This document shows positions 32,857 to 42,511 of a DNA stretch of 64,000 nt, in pieces. The DNA is taken from positions 4,243,111 through 4,307,110 of the forward strand of contig NZ_LT629731.1 in NCBI RefSeq assembly GCF_900104575.1, given 5' to 3'. This DNA is from Bacillus tuaregi (lineage in GTDB: Bacteria > Bacillota > Bacilli > Bacillales > Cytobacillaceae). Position 1 is the first letter of the stretch, and each line of letters starts with the position of its first letter. The notes beneath the pieces were generated by a model. It did not search any database, was not told the origin of the DNA, and saw nothing but the letters and a program-made list of their open reading frames with translations. Position numbers and translations under genes: made by a program.

Positions 32857-34073
32857 CTGCTTATTTCACAAAGATACAGTATTTCCTTATGATCTTCAAT
32901 GTTTGTTTTTCCAGTAGTATAGGCTTGGAAATCCGTATCAAAAATACTCACCTTACCTCTGGTTTCTAGAATCTCTACTATTTCTTCAGCAGAAATTTTT
33001 GCATTTGAACGGCCAACACCTTTTTGTGCCATATTGTTATAAGAAACAAGAATATACTTACCAGAGATATTCGAAATTAAGTCTTCAAAAGCCTGAGTAG
33101 CCTTCATAGTACAATAATCACTCTTAATATGAGAACGGTTTATCATTTTTTTGGCAACTCCTGAAACTTCAGGTTTCTTCCATTCTGCGATATTCTCTAG
33201 GAGGTGATAAGCATCTCCATATTGACGTGAGTTATAAGGAGTGTCTATATAAATCAAGTCTGCACTTATTTTTCTAACTAATTGGTTCGCATCCTCGTTA
33301 AATATTCTATTTCCTTTATTATAATGATCATTAAATTTTGGTACTAAAAGTTTAATTTCTTTCAAAGAATCTAATTTTCTTCTATAAGCGTCATAATGCC
33401 CCACTGTATTAGCAACTTTATCCATAGCATAGAGCAATGAAGTAATAAGGGTTGCTTTTTCACGAAAATTAATTTCCTCTGATAATCTCTCAATTTCTTC
33501 CCTAATATAGCCTATTTTTTTAGCATTATATTCTGAAAAATAAGTACCACCATAATGTTTTGATACATAGTTATCTTCAGTAGGCTCAGCGTCATTAAAT
33601 TGTTTAATTATACTCTGTATCTTTTTATAATCAATTTTTTCGTCACTAAACCATGTCCAATATGCTAAGTGATTTGAGTACAAAATATCATTAACAATTA
33701 TGTTTTTGCCGGCAATGTTAAATCTATCAGCAACTACACCTGTTCCACCAAAAATATCTGCCACAGTGTTTACATTTATACAATTCTCATTAACAACCTT
33801 CCATATGAATTCTAATAATTTATATTTACTGCCTAAATATCTACGATTTTTGATATTCAATTTTATATCATTTTCAATTGGTAGAGACAGTTGCTTCTCT
33901 TTTTTTCTAATTACATTTGTTATTTCACTTACGTGTTGTTCAGTCCACATTCTCCAGCCTCTCCAATCTTTCTTAGGGGCAGAAATATCTCCAATTTTCA
34001 CCCAATTGTAGAGTGTTTGCCTTGTTAGATTAAATTGTTCTAATAATTCTTTAGTACGTATTTGTTGGTTCAT
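32853..34073 (-). CDS. adenine DNA methyltransferase with N-terminal MerR-like HTH
   Basis: 406 residues from ATG at 34071-34073 behind GGTGGGG. Residues 1-60 are a helix-turn-helix (RTKELLEQFNLTRQTLYNWVKIGDI ... RMWTEQHVSEI), followed by a D12-class methylase: YLGSKYKLLEFI, VADIFGGTGVVAD and IYIDTPYNSRQY (DTPY as motif IV). A fused HTH suggests autoregulation of the operon through its own promoter in 34074-34255. Together with the next gene it would protect both strands of an asymmetric site such as GGATC/GATCC. Confidence 0.88.
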   Translation of the reverse strand: MNQQIRTKELLEQFNLTRQTLYNWVKIGDISAPKKDWRGWRMWTEQHVSEITNVIRKKEKQLSLPIENDIKLNIKNRRYLGSKYKLLEFIWKVVNENCINVNTVADIFGGTGVVADRFNIAGKNIIVNDILYSNHLAYWTWFSDEKIDYKKIQSIIKQFNDAEPTEDNYVSKHYGGTYFSEYNAKKIGYIREEIERLSEEINFREKATLITSLLYAMDKVANTVGHYDAYRRKLDSLKEIKLLVPKFNDHYNKGNRIFNEDANQLVRKISADLIYIDTPYNSRQYGDAYHLLENIAEWKKPEVSGVAKKMINRSHIKSDYCTMKATQAFEDLISNISGKYILVSYNNMAQKGVGRSNAKISAEEIVEILETRGKVSIFDTDFQAYTTGKTNIEDHKEILYLCEISR

Positions 34074-34267
34074 TTCCCCACCCCATTTACGCATCACCGC
34101 ATCGTTCTATTTTTACTATTTCGATTATATCATCAACTAGAAGGCAATTAAACGTTTTTTTCTGTCGAATTTTAGAGAATGTTAATGGCATGCTTCATAA
34201 AAGCCATGATGTTATACTTTTAAAAAGATGAATCCTTTTTTGATATAAAGAACTTATGGAGGTAGTC

Positions 34268-35266
34268 ATGGGATTTCCAAGGTTTGATGGTAATAAAGGA
34301 AGCAAAGGAGTAAATTTAGTAGAGAGAAAGGTTATAGAGGAGTTGGGCTGGATATTTAGAGAGCAGCCTACACAAGATTATGGAATTGACGGTCATATGG
34401 AAATCGTTGACGATGAATATGTAACTGGAAGACTTGTCGCTATTCAGATAAAAGCAGGAAAAAGTTATTTGAAAGAGGAAATAAGTACAGGGTTTGTATT
34501 TAGAGGTAAAATAGAACATTACAACTATTGGAACAACCATTCATTACCTGTTATTTTGATATTGTGTGACCTTGAAAATGATACTTGCTATTGGGAACAA
34601 ATTAATAAAGATACTGTAGAATTAATCTCAGACACTAGTTGGAAAGTCACTGTTCCAAAGGAACAAATAATAAATCAAGAGTCCTTATCTAGTCTAAAAT
34701 ATATTGCCGAGAATACCACAGATTATGAAAGACGCTTAAATTCATTAGTTCTATCAAGAACTTGGATGGAGGAACTAATGAATGGAAATAAAGTAATTTT
34801 GGAATCAGACGAATGGATAAACAAAACATCTGGGAGAGGATCCTTAGTTTTGAAAGTTATAGAATCAGATACGGAATATGAGAAAGTTGTCCTGAACTGG
34901 CCAATGGTATTCTTCCCTTTCGAAAGTTATGAAGATGTATTTCCAGAATTGTTTCCTTGGGCAAATTTCTCAGTTGATGAAGATTTTTATGAAGAATATG
35001 ATGAAGCAGAATTACTTGCCGATAATGCTGTTTGGGATAAGGAAGAAGGAGAGTACATAGTATTTGGAGATATACAAGAGTGGAAACAGGAACGCACTGA
35101 TATTAGACCTTATGCTATTCTTTCTGGGGAAGTAGCATCTTATCGACTATACTTAAGTCTCAATGAACTTGGGAGTTCGTTTTTACTCTTAGACAACTAT
35201 CTAAGAAATGGGTTTGAGAAAAGGGACTCTGAAAAAAACAATAATAAACACGATAATTGGTTTTAA
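34268..35266 (+). CDS. DUF4365-domain nuclease-like protein
   Basis: 332 residues from ATG at 34268 behind GGAGG. VERKVIEELGWIFREQPTQDYGIDGHMEI followed by GRLVAIQIKAGKSY is the DUF4365 core, a PD-(D/E)XK variant (D-G-I-D and Q-I-K). YWNNHSLPVILILCD is the next conserved strand. DUF4365 proteins are frequent in defence islands. Divergently transcribed from the methylase operon; terminator at 35271-35310. Confidence 0.82.
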   Translation: MGFPRFDGNKGSKGVNLVERKVIEELGWIFREQPTQDYGIDGHMEIVDDEYVTGRLVAIQIKAGKSYLKEEISTGFVFRGKIEHYNYWNNHSLPVILILCDLENDTCYWEQINKDTVELISDTSWKVTVPKEQIINQESLSSLKYIAENTTDYERRLNSLVLSRTWMEELMNGNKVILESDEWINKTSGRGSLVLKVIESDTEYEKVVLNWPMVFFPFESYEDVFPELFPWANFSVDEDFYEEYDEAELLADNAVWDKEEGEYIVFGDIQEWKQERTDIRPYAILSGEVASYRLYLSLNELGSSFLLLDNYLRNGFEKRDSEKNNNKHDNWF

Positions 35267-35270
35267 TAAA

Positions 35271-35310
35271 TGACTATTCTCTGTTCTGGGAATAGTCTTA
35301 ATTTCTTTTT
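35271..35310 (+). terminator. terminator of the DUF4365 gene
   Basis: GACTATTC / GAATAGTC stem then a T-rich tail. Confidence 0.7.
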
Positions 35311-35584
35311 GATACTGAGATCCCATAGTTCATAACCCATTTTAAACCTACCTAAAGGCTCTATTTTGCAAAGTTTTATTAAGCCAGCACCTAAATGTGT
35401 GTTATGTAATTTAAAATTGATTCTAGGGCTATTTTAAAGCCCATTTTATGCATATTCGGGACAGGCTTCGTCTTTTGTTAATTCTCTTTCCAAAAATTAA
35501 ATAAAAAAAGACAAAGCCCTCACAAAAAAGGCTTTTAATTAAAGTTCTAAAATAGAAGGAAATCTAATTGTGAAATAAAACATT
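35311..35584. other. gene-free stretch with hairpins
   Basis: Contains GGGCTATTTTAAAGCCC (about 35428-35444) and a longer inverted repeat GGCTTCGTCTTTT ... AAAAAGACAAAGCC (35466-35518). No gene. Confidence 0.45.
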
Positions 35585-36178
35585 TTACCAATCACCTATT
35601 TTATCTAATTTTGAAAATGCCTCAGAATTTACTACAAGTTTTCCTTCACTCTTATTAATTAAGTTAAAACCAACAAGATATACATTAATTCTACTCATTT
35701 GAACTCTATTTGTATGTTTTGCTCTCTTTCCATATCTTTCTTCATATAGGGCTACCCATTCATTAAATAAATCTTTATTATATTTTGGCGCATTCTTATG
35801 AATTAGGTATAAAAGTTCTAAAAATCCAAAGTAACTATAAATAAAACCTTTAGATAAATAACTTATATCTTTAGTTTGCAGGTAATTTTCACTCATATTA
35901 GTCAATTTAACTATCTTATTACTTTGCCTTAGTAGATTTGCTCTTTCTAATATAGGTCTAACGTTAAATGCTGTATTAAAGGAAACTCCAAAAGTTTCCA
36001 TTATTATAGTTGTTAATTGTTCATGATTAATTTCTTCATGCTCTTTTACTATTAGTAAGATTGCCTCTATATCCTCAACTAAAGTGTCATTCTTTCTTGG
36101 AATTGCTAATATTGATTTATACCTATCAACAGATTCTTCTATATCATTTTTTATTTTAGTTAGTATTAAATTTGTCAT
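35585..36178 (-). CDS. hypothetical protein with winged-helix-like N-terminus
   Basis: 197 residues. HEQLTTIIMETFGVSFNTAFNVRPILERANLLRQSNKIVKLT reads as a helix-turn-helix with wing. C-terminal half helical. Divergent from the TrlF-like gene, whose start is about 300 bases away, so it may regulate or accompany it. No family recognised. Confidence 0.5.
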   Translation of the reverse strand: MTNLILTKIKNDIEESVDRYKSILAIPRKNDTLVEDIEAILLIVKEHEEINHEQLTTIIMETFGVSFNTAFNVRPILERANLLRQSNKIVKLTNMSENYLQTKDISYLSKGFIYSYFGFLELLYLIHKNAPKYNKDLFNEWVALYEERYGKRAKHTNRVQMSRINVYLVGFNLINKSEGKLVVNSEAFSKLDKIGDW

Positions 36179-36486
36179 TATTCCCCACCCTCACGTACTT
36201 ACTAAAATCCATACTATCCTGATTAATATTTCAAATTTTTGTACAATTTTTAGCAGTCAAAATTCTGCATAGACCACTAATGACAAAAGCAATCCAAGTT
36301 ATAAATATGTGATATTCAAATATAGTTATCACTAATCAATGTAAAAAGCATAATAGACATATATTTATACTCGAATTTATTATTCTTTAACTGTACTATA
36401 TATCCTTTTTAATTATCAATATAATAATGTCGAATATAGTCGGTGCCTGTTATAATTTTCCTATAAGTCTATTAGGAGGGTTTTAT

Positions 36487-39102
36487 GTGAATAGTTATTT
36501 TGCGAAATTTTACAAGTGTGCATTACAAGTAAATCCTTTTGATTATATTAAATATAGAGGGAAAGAACATTCCTTTACTGAAGAAGAATATAATCACAGT
36601 ATTTACGAAAATTGTATTAAAGAAGGCATTAAGGTTGTTGGACTTGCTAATCACGGTGATGTTCAAAATTCAAAGTCTCTCAGAAATTACCTACAAGAAA
36701 GAGATATTGTCGTTTTTCCCGGTTTTGAAATCTCCACTTCAGAGAGAGTACATATTGTATGCCTGTTTGATGAAAGTACGAATGAACTCCAATTAGAAAG
36801 GTATCTTGGCTCCTTAGAACTTACTGATACAAACGACGGTATTTCACCAAGTAAATTAAGTTTTATCCAAATTGCACAAAAGATAGAAGAATTGGGTGGT
36901 TTTTGGTATGCCGCCCATGTAACACAAGATAATGGCGTATTGAAACTTCATCAATACCCTATTTGGCAATCTAGATTTTTAAAAGCGGCACAAATTCCAG
37001 CAAAACGTCATGAAGTAGAAGACAAATTTATTAATATTTTAAAGAATAAAGACCCCAACTACAAAAAAGACACATCCTTTGCTTTGATAAATGCAAAAGA
37101 CGTAAGTAAACCTGAAGATATATTAATAGAGACTGCAAGTTGTCTGGTTAAAATGTCTGAACCAAATTTCAAATCTTTTAAATTAGCCTTTCAAGATCCT
37201 GAAGCAAGAGTAAGACTTACTTCTGATTTAAATGAGGTTCATCAAACTTCAATTGATCAAATAAATATTTTTGGGGGTTATCTCGATGATTTTGAGATAA
37301 AATTATCACCTAATTTAAATACCATTATTGGTGGACGCGGTACTGGTAAATCCACATTGATTGAATTAATTAGATACGCACTAGACCAAAAACCTAAAGG
37401 AAAAGACGCCAAAAAGACATTTGATAATATTATAGAGGCAAATCTTGGTGCGGGTGGTAGAGTAGAACTTTTGGTAACCTCACATAAGCAATTTGGTAAA
37501 CAGTTTAAAATAATTAAACGGTTCAACAGTCCTATCGCTATTATGAATCTTGATGGTACAAAGTCAAAACTAGAAATACATGACATTCTTCCTAACATTG
37601 AGATATATAGCCAAAACGAAGTTGTTGAGATAACTGACAGTGAAAATGCAAAATTACAAATTTTAAATCGCTTTTTGGGTAAGCATAACAGTTTTGAACA
37701 GGCTAAAGAGGAGAAAAAAGGTAGTTTAAGGAAAAATGCATCTCTCCTTTTAGAAAAATTAGAACGATTTGATGAACTATCTTCCAAGATAAATAAACTA
37801 CCGAGTTTAAAGGAAAAACAAAGAACCTACGACGAACTTGGTATATCACAAAAATTGAATATTCAAGGACAAATAACAACTGAAGAGAGATATATCCTAA
37901 CTTGTAAAGAAAATATAAAAAAACATTCTCTTCAGATTCAAAAAGCAGCAATCCCTTTTAATGATGAGTTTATTGAAAAGACCAAAAATGGTAGTATTTT
38001 TAAAGATTTGAAGCGGGAAATTAATGATTTCAACGAGCGGATTGAGCACCTTCTAGCCCAATACACTGACATAAAATTATCTACTTTAACTGCCCTTGAT
38101 TCTTTAAGTGAGAAATGGCTAGTTGAAAAACAAGGTGCTGAAGTTGAAATTAAAAAAGCAATAAAATCATTAGGGGATCTAAATGGACAGAATGGTCAAG
38201 ATATTGCGAAAGAATATTCCAATACTTTGGAACAAATAGCGAGCATAGAACCTCTTACTCAAGAACTCTCGCTATTAGAACAGGAAATTAGTGATTTAGA
38301 ATATGAAAGGGATAACTTAAGAGAACAATTAAATGTTATAAAAGATACAGAACTTGACACGCTTAGAAAAGCAGTAAAAAAAATCAACAATAAAAAGTTA
38401 CAGGGTAAAGTTAAAATAGAAATATATCCTAAGAAAAATCGAGATTTTTTAATAAACTTCTTAGCACAAGAAAAAGGTCTCGGAGTTCAGGGGCTGAAGT
38501 GGCTTGAAGAGATAGAAACTTTTGATATAACTAGTTTTATAGAAAATGTCAAAAATGGTAAAGATGCTTTATATAACGCTTACAAGTCATATGGTTTACA
38601 GCAAAATAGAGCAGAAATTATATCAGCAATGAGCAAAGAACGGATTTTAGAATTGGAGATTATTGATTTACCAAATATTATTGACATACAACTCAATGTA
38701 TCCTCAGGTAAAGAGGAAAAATATAAGTCTTTAGATAAATTATCAAAAGGACAACAATGTACAGCAGTGTTAAATATACTTATGTTAGAAAATGAAGATC
38801 CTTTAATTGTAGACCAACCAGAAGATAATCTGGATAATGCATATATTGCAAATAATTTAGTAAAAGGTTTAAGGGAACTAAAAATTAATAGACAATTTTT
38901 ATTTGCAACTCATAATGCTAATCTTCCTGTTTTTGGAGATGCGGAACTAATTGGTGTAATGGAAGAAAACGAAGGTACAGGCTGCGTCAATGAAGAGTGT
39001 TTAGGTTCAGTTGATAATAACTACGTAAAAGAAGCAGTTGTAAATACATTAGAAGGCGGAAGTATGGCCTTTATCATGCGGAAAGAAAAATATAACATAT
39101 AA
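36487..39102 (+). CDS. TrlF-like PHP-domain / SMC-type ATPase
   Basis: 871 residues. The GTG at 36487 is preferred (AGGAGG seven bases upstream); an ATG 60 bases upstream is in frame but has no site. Residues about 5-220 form a PHP phosphoesterase domain (VVGLANHGDVQNS, VFPGFEISTSERVHIVCLF, YAAHVT). An SMC/RecF-like ATPase follows: Walker A GGRGTGKST near residue 290, a coiled-coil region to about 690, signature LSKGQQCTAVLN and Walker B PLIVDQPEDNLDN. This is the TrlF arrangement, linked to defence and nucleic-acid conflict systems. Convergent with the 39136-40113 gene. Confidence 0.82.
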   Translation: MNSYFAKFYKCALQVNPFDYIKYRGKEHSFTEEEYNHSIYENCIKEGIKVVGLANHGDVQNSKSLRNYLQERDIVVFPGFEISTSERVHIVCLFDESTNELQLERYLGSLELTDTNDGISPSKLSFIQIAQKIEELGGFWYAAHVTQDNGVLKLHQYPIWQSRFLKAAQIPAKRHEVEDKFINILKNKDPNYKKDTSFALINAKDVSKPEDILIETASCLVKMSEPNFKSFKLAFQDPEARVRLTSDLNEVHQTSIDQINIFGGYLDDFEIKLSPNLNTIIGGRGTGKSTLIELIRYALDQKPKGKDAKKTFDNIIEANLGAGGRVELLVTSHKQFGKQFKIIKRFNSPIAIMNLDGTKSKLEIHDILPNIEIYSQNEVVEITDSENAKLQILNRFLGKHNSFEQAKEEKKGSLRKNASLLLEKLERFDELSSKINKLPSLKEKQRTYDELGISQKLNIQGQITTEERYILTCKENIKKHSLQIQKAAIPFNDEFIEKTKNGSIFKDLKREINDFNERIEHLLAQYTDIKLSTLTALDSLSEKWLVEKQGAEVEIKKAIKSLGDLNGQNGQDIAKEYSNTLEQIASIEPLTQELSLLEQEISDLEYERDNLREQLNVIKDTELDTLRKAVKKINNKKLQGKVKIEIYPKKNRDFLINFLAQEKGLGVQGLKWLEEIETFDITSFIENVKNGKDALYNAYKSYGLQQNRAEIISAMSKERILELEIIDLPNIIDIQLNVSSGKEEKYKSLDKLSKGQQCTAVLNILMLENEDPLIVDQPEDNLDNAYIANNLVKGLRELKINRQFLFATHNANLPVFGDAELIGVMEENEGTGCVNEECLGSVDNNYVKEAVVNTLEGGSMAFIMRKEKYNI

Positions 39103-39108
39103 TACTAT

Positions 39109-39136
39109 AATCCCTCTAAATCTAATTAGAGGGATT
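39109..39136. terminator. bidirectional terminator
   Basis: AATCCCTCTAA / TTAGAGGGATT between two convergent genes. Confidence 0.75.
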
Positions 39137-40113
39137 CATTCTCTATATTTATATGCAAGATTAATGTATGGCTCAATTTGACAGAAGTTCTTTACCCACT
39201 CAAGACGTATATATGCTTCATGTGGATACTTTGTATATTCATAATCCTTTCTTGGATATTTAATACCTATTTCTTTATCTATCTTGTCTTGAATTTCTAA
39301 ACCTAACCTTAAATCCTTCTCTCCAATATGGAGTATTAAACATCTTTGTCTTGCAGTTGTTAGAGTAGCAAACTTTGTTTTCCCCACCCTTTTGTAGCCT
39401 ATTCCATTACTTGTCCCTGCATCTACAACATTAAATTCTTCATTAGCCCAAATATAAGCATCTATTTTTCTTGCAAGTTCTCTTGCTTTTGATTTCTCAA
39501 ACTTCAAAAAAAAATATTCTTTTGACTTTTGCTTGTCACCTATACTATTAATGTTACAAAACTCCTCAAACTGAAATAATAAAAAGCAGGTAACTAAATC
39601 ATTTTTCCTTTCAAAGCATTGACTTTGCTTCTTAAAGAAGTTCCTAATTTCTTTCCACGTTATGATTATTGGTTTATTTTTTACTATTTGTTCATTTGCA
39701 AAGTTCTTTTTATGCCTATTTAATTGCTCTTGTTCTAAATATGAGTTAAAACCTATTTTGTTTTCAATCAATAGAGAAACACTATCAGAGATTATTGCTC
39801 CATCAGGTATACCATATTTCTTAGACGCTCCTGCCTTTAATATGTTACTTTCTGCAATTCCGACTACTGCAGCAATTGATGAAACATTTGAGAGTGCTGA
39901 ACTTAATTGATAACGGTATTCACAATTCTCCATATAAGCGCCTTCAATCCCTAACATCTTTATAAAAGATGTAGTCAACTCAGGAGATGAATGTTGTAAT
40001 ACATTTAAAAATGCTTTTGTTACATTATTTTCAACCTGAAGTATATGTGTCTCTTCGGAACTGTTTTTAGTCTGTCCCCTATAGTAATGAAATATATTTT
40101 GGTAAATAGACAT
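39136..40113 (-). CDS. PD-(D/E)XK-like nuclease protein
   Basis: 325 residues. Residues about 105-135 read YGIPDGAIISDSVSLLIENKIG followed by QLNRH: P-D, then E-x-K, then Q, the nuclease core order. The N- and C-terminal parts are unassigned. Second gene of a two-gene unit with 40206-40850 (92-base gap), convergent with the TrlF-like gene; plausibly part of one defence locus. Confidence 0.65.
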   Translation of the reverse strand: MSIYQNIFHYYRGQTKNSSEETHILQVENNVTKAFLNVLQHSSPELTTSFIKMLGIEGAYMENCEYRYQLSSALSNVSSIAAVVGIAESNILKAGASKKYGIPDGAIISDSVSLLIENKIGFNSYLEQEQLNRHKKNFANEQIVKNKPIIITWKEIRNFFKKQSQCFERKNDLVTCFLLFQFEEFCNINSIGDKQKSKEYFFLKFEKSKARELARKIDAYIWANEEFNVVDAGTSNGIGYKRVGKTKFATLTTARQRCLILHIGEKDLRLGLEIQDKIDKEIGIKYPRKDYEYTKYPHEAYIRLEWVKNFCQIEPYINLAYKYRE

Positions 40114-40205
40114 ATTTTCACTCTTTCTTCGAATCTTTAATCTGCTTTATACCTTTTCTAGATATGAAAGGTATTGAAATACAGTTTAGTTCTTTACATT
40201 AGAGT

Positions 40206-40850
40206 TTAGGTTCCAATTAGTTCAGTAAACCAATAGTCACCATATGAATCCCAGTTGAAAAAGTAATCTTTATTAAGGGTAAAATCAATACCATACCCTC
40301 CAACAGGCGTTGAAAAGTTGGCACCTGAATTTATTCTTGTGCCATCAGATATATCATAAGCCCAACACTTTGCATTCTTATTTAAAGGATAAACTGATGT
40401 TCTGTAATTAGACATAACTAAACTTATACCTATATCAGCAATATTTTGACTGCAATATTGTTCAAGTAAAAATAGATCATAATAAACATCTTTCATAAAA
40501 ATATCATGTGCTCCTCTTGGTCTTCCTGAAGAGGCAAATTCTTTGTAGCATTTCAACTCTATTGCAATTGTATACGTTGACAAATCCAAATCAGTACCTT
40601 TTATTAATATATCTATTTCTTTTGTTTTACCATTAACAAAGCATGTTGACTCCAATTCTATTTCTATTTTCTGTCTTTCATTAAAAATAATTAGCGGTAT
40701 GAATTGTTGCAGAATATATGCATACTTTAATTGCATTGATGCCTCTTTATTAATTTTTATTAACCCACTTCCAACTTTTTGAGAAAATATTTTCCATGAG
40801 TAACTAACAATACCCCTTAACCGTTCAAAAAAGTTCTCGCTTAATACCAT
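40206..40850 (-). CDS. PD-(D/E)XK-like nuclease protein, small
   Basis: 214 residues. NGKTKEIDILIKG followed by YTIAIELKCYKEFASSGRPRGAHDIFMKDVYYDLFLLEQY gives D-x(n)-E-x-K plus a helix with D and Y-D, a restriction-type core. Upstream of 39136-40113 on the same strand. Function beyond nuclease fold unknown. Confidence 0.62.
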   Translation of the reverse strand: MVLSENFFERLRGIVSYSWKIFSQKVGSGLIKINKEASMQLKYAYILQQFIPLIIFNERQKIEIELESTCFVNGKTKEIDILIKGTDLDLSTYTIAIELKCYKEFASSGRPRGAHDIFMKDVYYDLFLLEQYCSQNIADIGISLVMSNYRTSVYPLNKNAKCWAYDISDGTRINSGANFSTPVGGYGIDFTLNKDYFFNWDSYGDYWFTELIGT

Positions 40851-41005
40851 TTTATAATCACCTTTTTTAGTAGGATGTTTCCATAATATAACAGGAAATA
40901 TTATTAATTTGAAGTATAAACAATAACCTAATTAGAAGTCACAACTAAAATTTTACTTTATAATTAAATAAAAATCTTTTTATAACCTCGAAAAGGAGAA
41001 TTTTT

Positions 41006-41107
41006 ATGACTCAGCGAAGAGACCACATAATAAATATTCTGGCAAAAAAATATTATGAATTTCTTTGTTGTCTTAAATATAATGAATCAGTGAATTTTAA
41101 TTTCTAA
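41006..41107 (+). pseudogene. 33-codon frame with strong ribosome site, probable gene start remnant
   Basis: ATG seven bases after AAAAGGAG encodes MTQRRDHIINILAKKYYEFL and 13 more residues before TAA. The start looks like that of a real cytoplasmic protein, but the frame stops early; likely a gene cut off by deletion or rearrangement. Confidence 0.35.
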
Positions 41108-41235
41108 AGGAAAAAATATCAATCATTTTAAGCGTTTTATTTAGGACGCAATATCCATCACTTAATCATGTTCAAAAGTGATTCTAGAGCCATTTAAAAG
41201 AATAATTTTTAAAGGATTATATTCCTAATATAACG

Positions 41236-41268
41236 CAAAAAAGACAGGTTATTTACCTATCTTTTTTT
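41236..41268. terminator. bidirectional terminator hairpin
   Basis: AAAAAAGACAGGT-TATT-TACCTATCTTTTTTT. Confidence 0.65.
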
Positions 41269-41417
41269 ACGATAATAGTATTTAGTAATTTGTAGTATAA
41301 GGTTGATACCAGAGGAGCGGGATCTTTTAGTCAACTATGTTTATAGATATTTCTCCCATGAGATCATTCTAATCTGTCTTTAGTTCATCATTTATATCTA
41401 CAATTTTTGCTATTCAC

Positions 41418-41789
41418 CTAATATTTACTTAACATTTCTTTTTGGTAATCAATTATGCTGTAGATATAATTAAGTTCCTCTAAATTACAGTAATACTTAT
41501 GTCCATCTTCAACAGAGATTTGCACAGGATAGTGTTCACTTGACTTATCTACTTTTACATCAATAAAACCATAAACTCCTGAATGGACAATGTCACAAAT
41601 ATCCTCAACGTAAAAGTTTCTAAGAACCATTATCAAATCCCTCCTGTTAAGAATGAATTCTTCTAAATCACCACCAGTATGAAGTTCTAATAGCACCGTA
41701 TTGCCTGTTGCATATGTTATAGTTACCCTTGATGCACTATTATAAAAATCATTAATTTCTACTAATTCTTCTACACTTAATTTAAGCAA
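41418..41789 (-). CDS. hypothetical protein, 123 residues
   Basis: TTG start at 41787-41789 with AGGAGG eight bases upstream is better than the GTG at 41798, which abuts the site. Beta-rich (SRVTITYATGNTVLLELHTGG) and acidic. No family recognised. Confidence 0.5.
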   Translation of the reverse strand: MLKLSVEELVEINDFYNSASRVTITYATGNTVLLELHTGGDLEEFILNRRDLIMVLRNFYVEDICDIVHSGVYGFIDVKVDKSSEHYPVQISVEDGHKYYCNLEELNYIYSIIDYQKEMLSKY

Positions 41790-41891
41790 TATTACCACCT
41801 CCTTTACCCTTTACTTCAAGATTAAGTCGATTATTACTGCATTTTTAGAACAAGAATTTTATCAACACATTCGGGAATTTAATCAATTAAA

Positions 41892-41918
41892 AAGACAAGG
41901 ATTTCACTCCTCGTCTTC
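41892..41918 (-). terminator. terminator behind island-flanking paralog 2
   Basis: Minus strand AAGACGAGGAGTGAAATCCTTGTCTTTTT, related in sequence to 28409-28436; it overlaps the last codons of the gene. Confidence 0.6.
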
Positions 41919-42269
41919 TTTCAAATAAATAGGATTCAATTTTTCAGCCAGTTTTAGACACTCGAAAATCGCATCATCAACTAGAATGTACTCGCTCAAA
42001 ATGGCATCTATATTTTGCTTAAGACCTTCAAAGGTTGCAAAAACATTGTCTCTAATCTCTGTATTGAAAACTTCGGTTAAAGAATTCTCTTTATTAACCT
42101 TTGCTAGCCTTTTGTCGAACACAAATAAAAAGTACTGATATTGAGCGAACCCCTTGTACTGCTTCCAGTTGATTTTTTTAAAGCGTGTAATAATAAATTG
42201 ATAATCTTCGTGATGGAATTCAACAATTTCATTTTCCATTGGTTTTCTTGAGTGATTTGTTTGCTGCAA
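41904..42269 (-). CDS. hypothetical protein, island-flanking paralog 2
   Basis: 121 residues if the TTG at 42267-42269 is used (GGAGGAG six bases before); an upstream ATG is part of that site. Paralog of the 28439-28798 product over most of its length (see there). The right-hand bracket of the defence island. Confidence 0.58.
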   Translation of the reverse strand: MQQTNHSRKPMENEIVEFHHEDYQFIITRFKKINWKQYKGFAQYQYFLFVFDKRLAKVNKENSLTEVFNTEIRDNVFATFEGLKQNIDAILSEYILVDDAIFECLKLAEKLNPIYLKEDEE

Positions 42270-42511
42270 GTGTATCTCCTCCATTATCTTATGAAAATTT
42301 ATACATGACGACTCTTCCAGATAATGAAGGAAAAACCTTGATTTTTGAAATGAATTTACAAATTGCTTAAAATTGATTTTCCAGCAATATTTCAACCCTT
42401 TAAGACCTTTATGCCGGGTTTATTTTTTAGTTATTTCTAGCAGAAAAGAAATAGGTATTTATACCTATCCATCGTTCTAAACCATTTTTACTTTCTAGTA
42501 TTCTTAGCAAA

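Larger units (their letters stand above)
40851..41417. other. stretch with a truncated reading frame and a terminator
   Basis: 567 bases. Holds the 33-codon frame at 41006-41107 (plus strand) and a bidirectional terminator AAAGACAGGT / ACCTATCTTT at 41236-41268. Otherwise AT-rich and empty. Confidence 0.5.
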
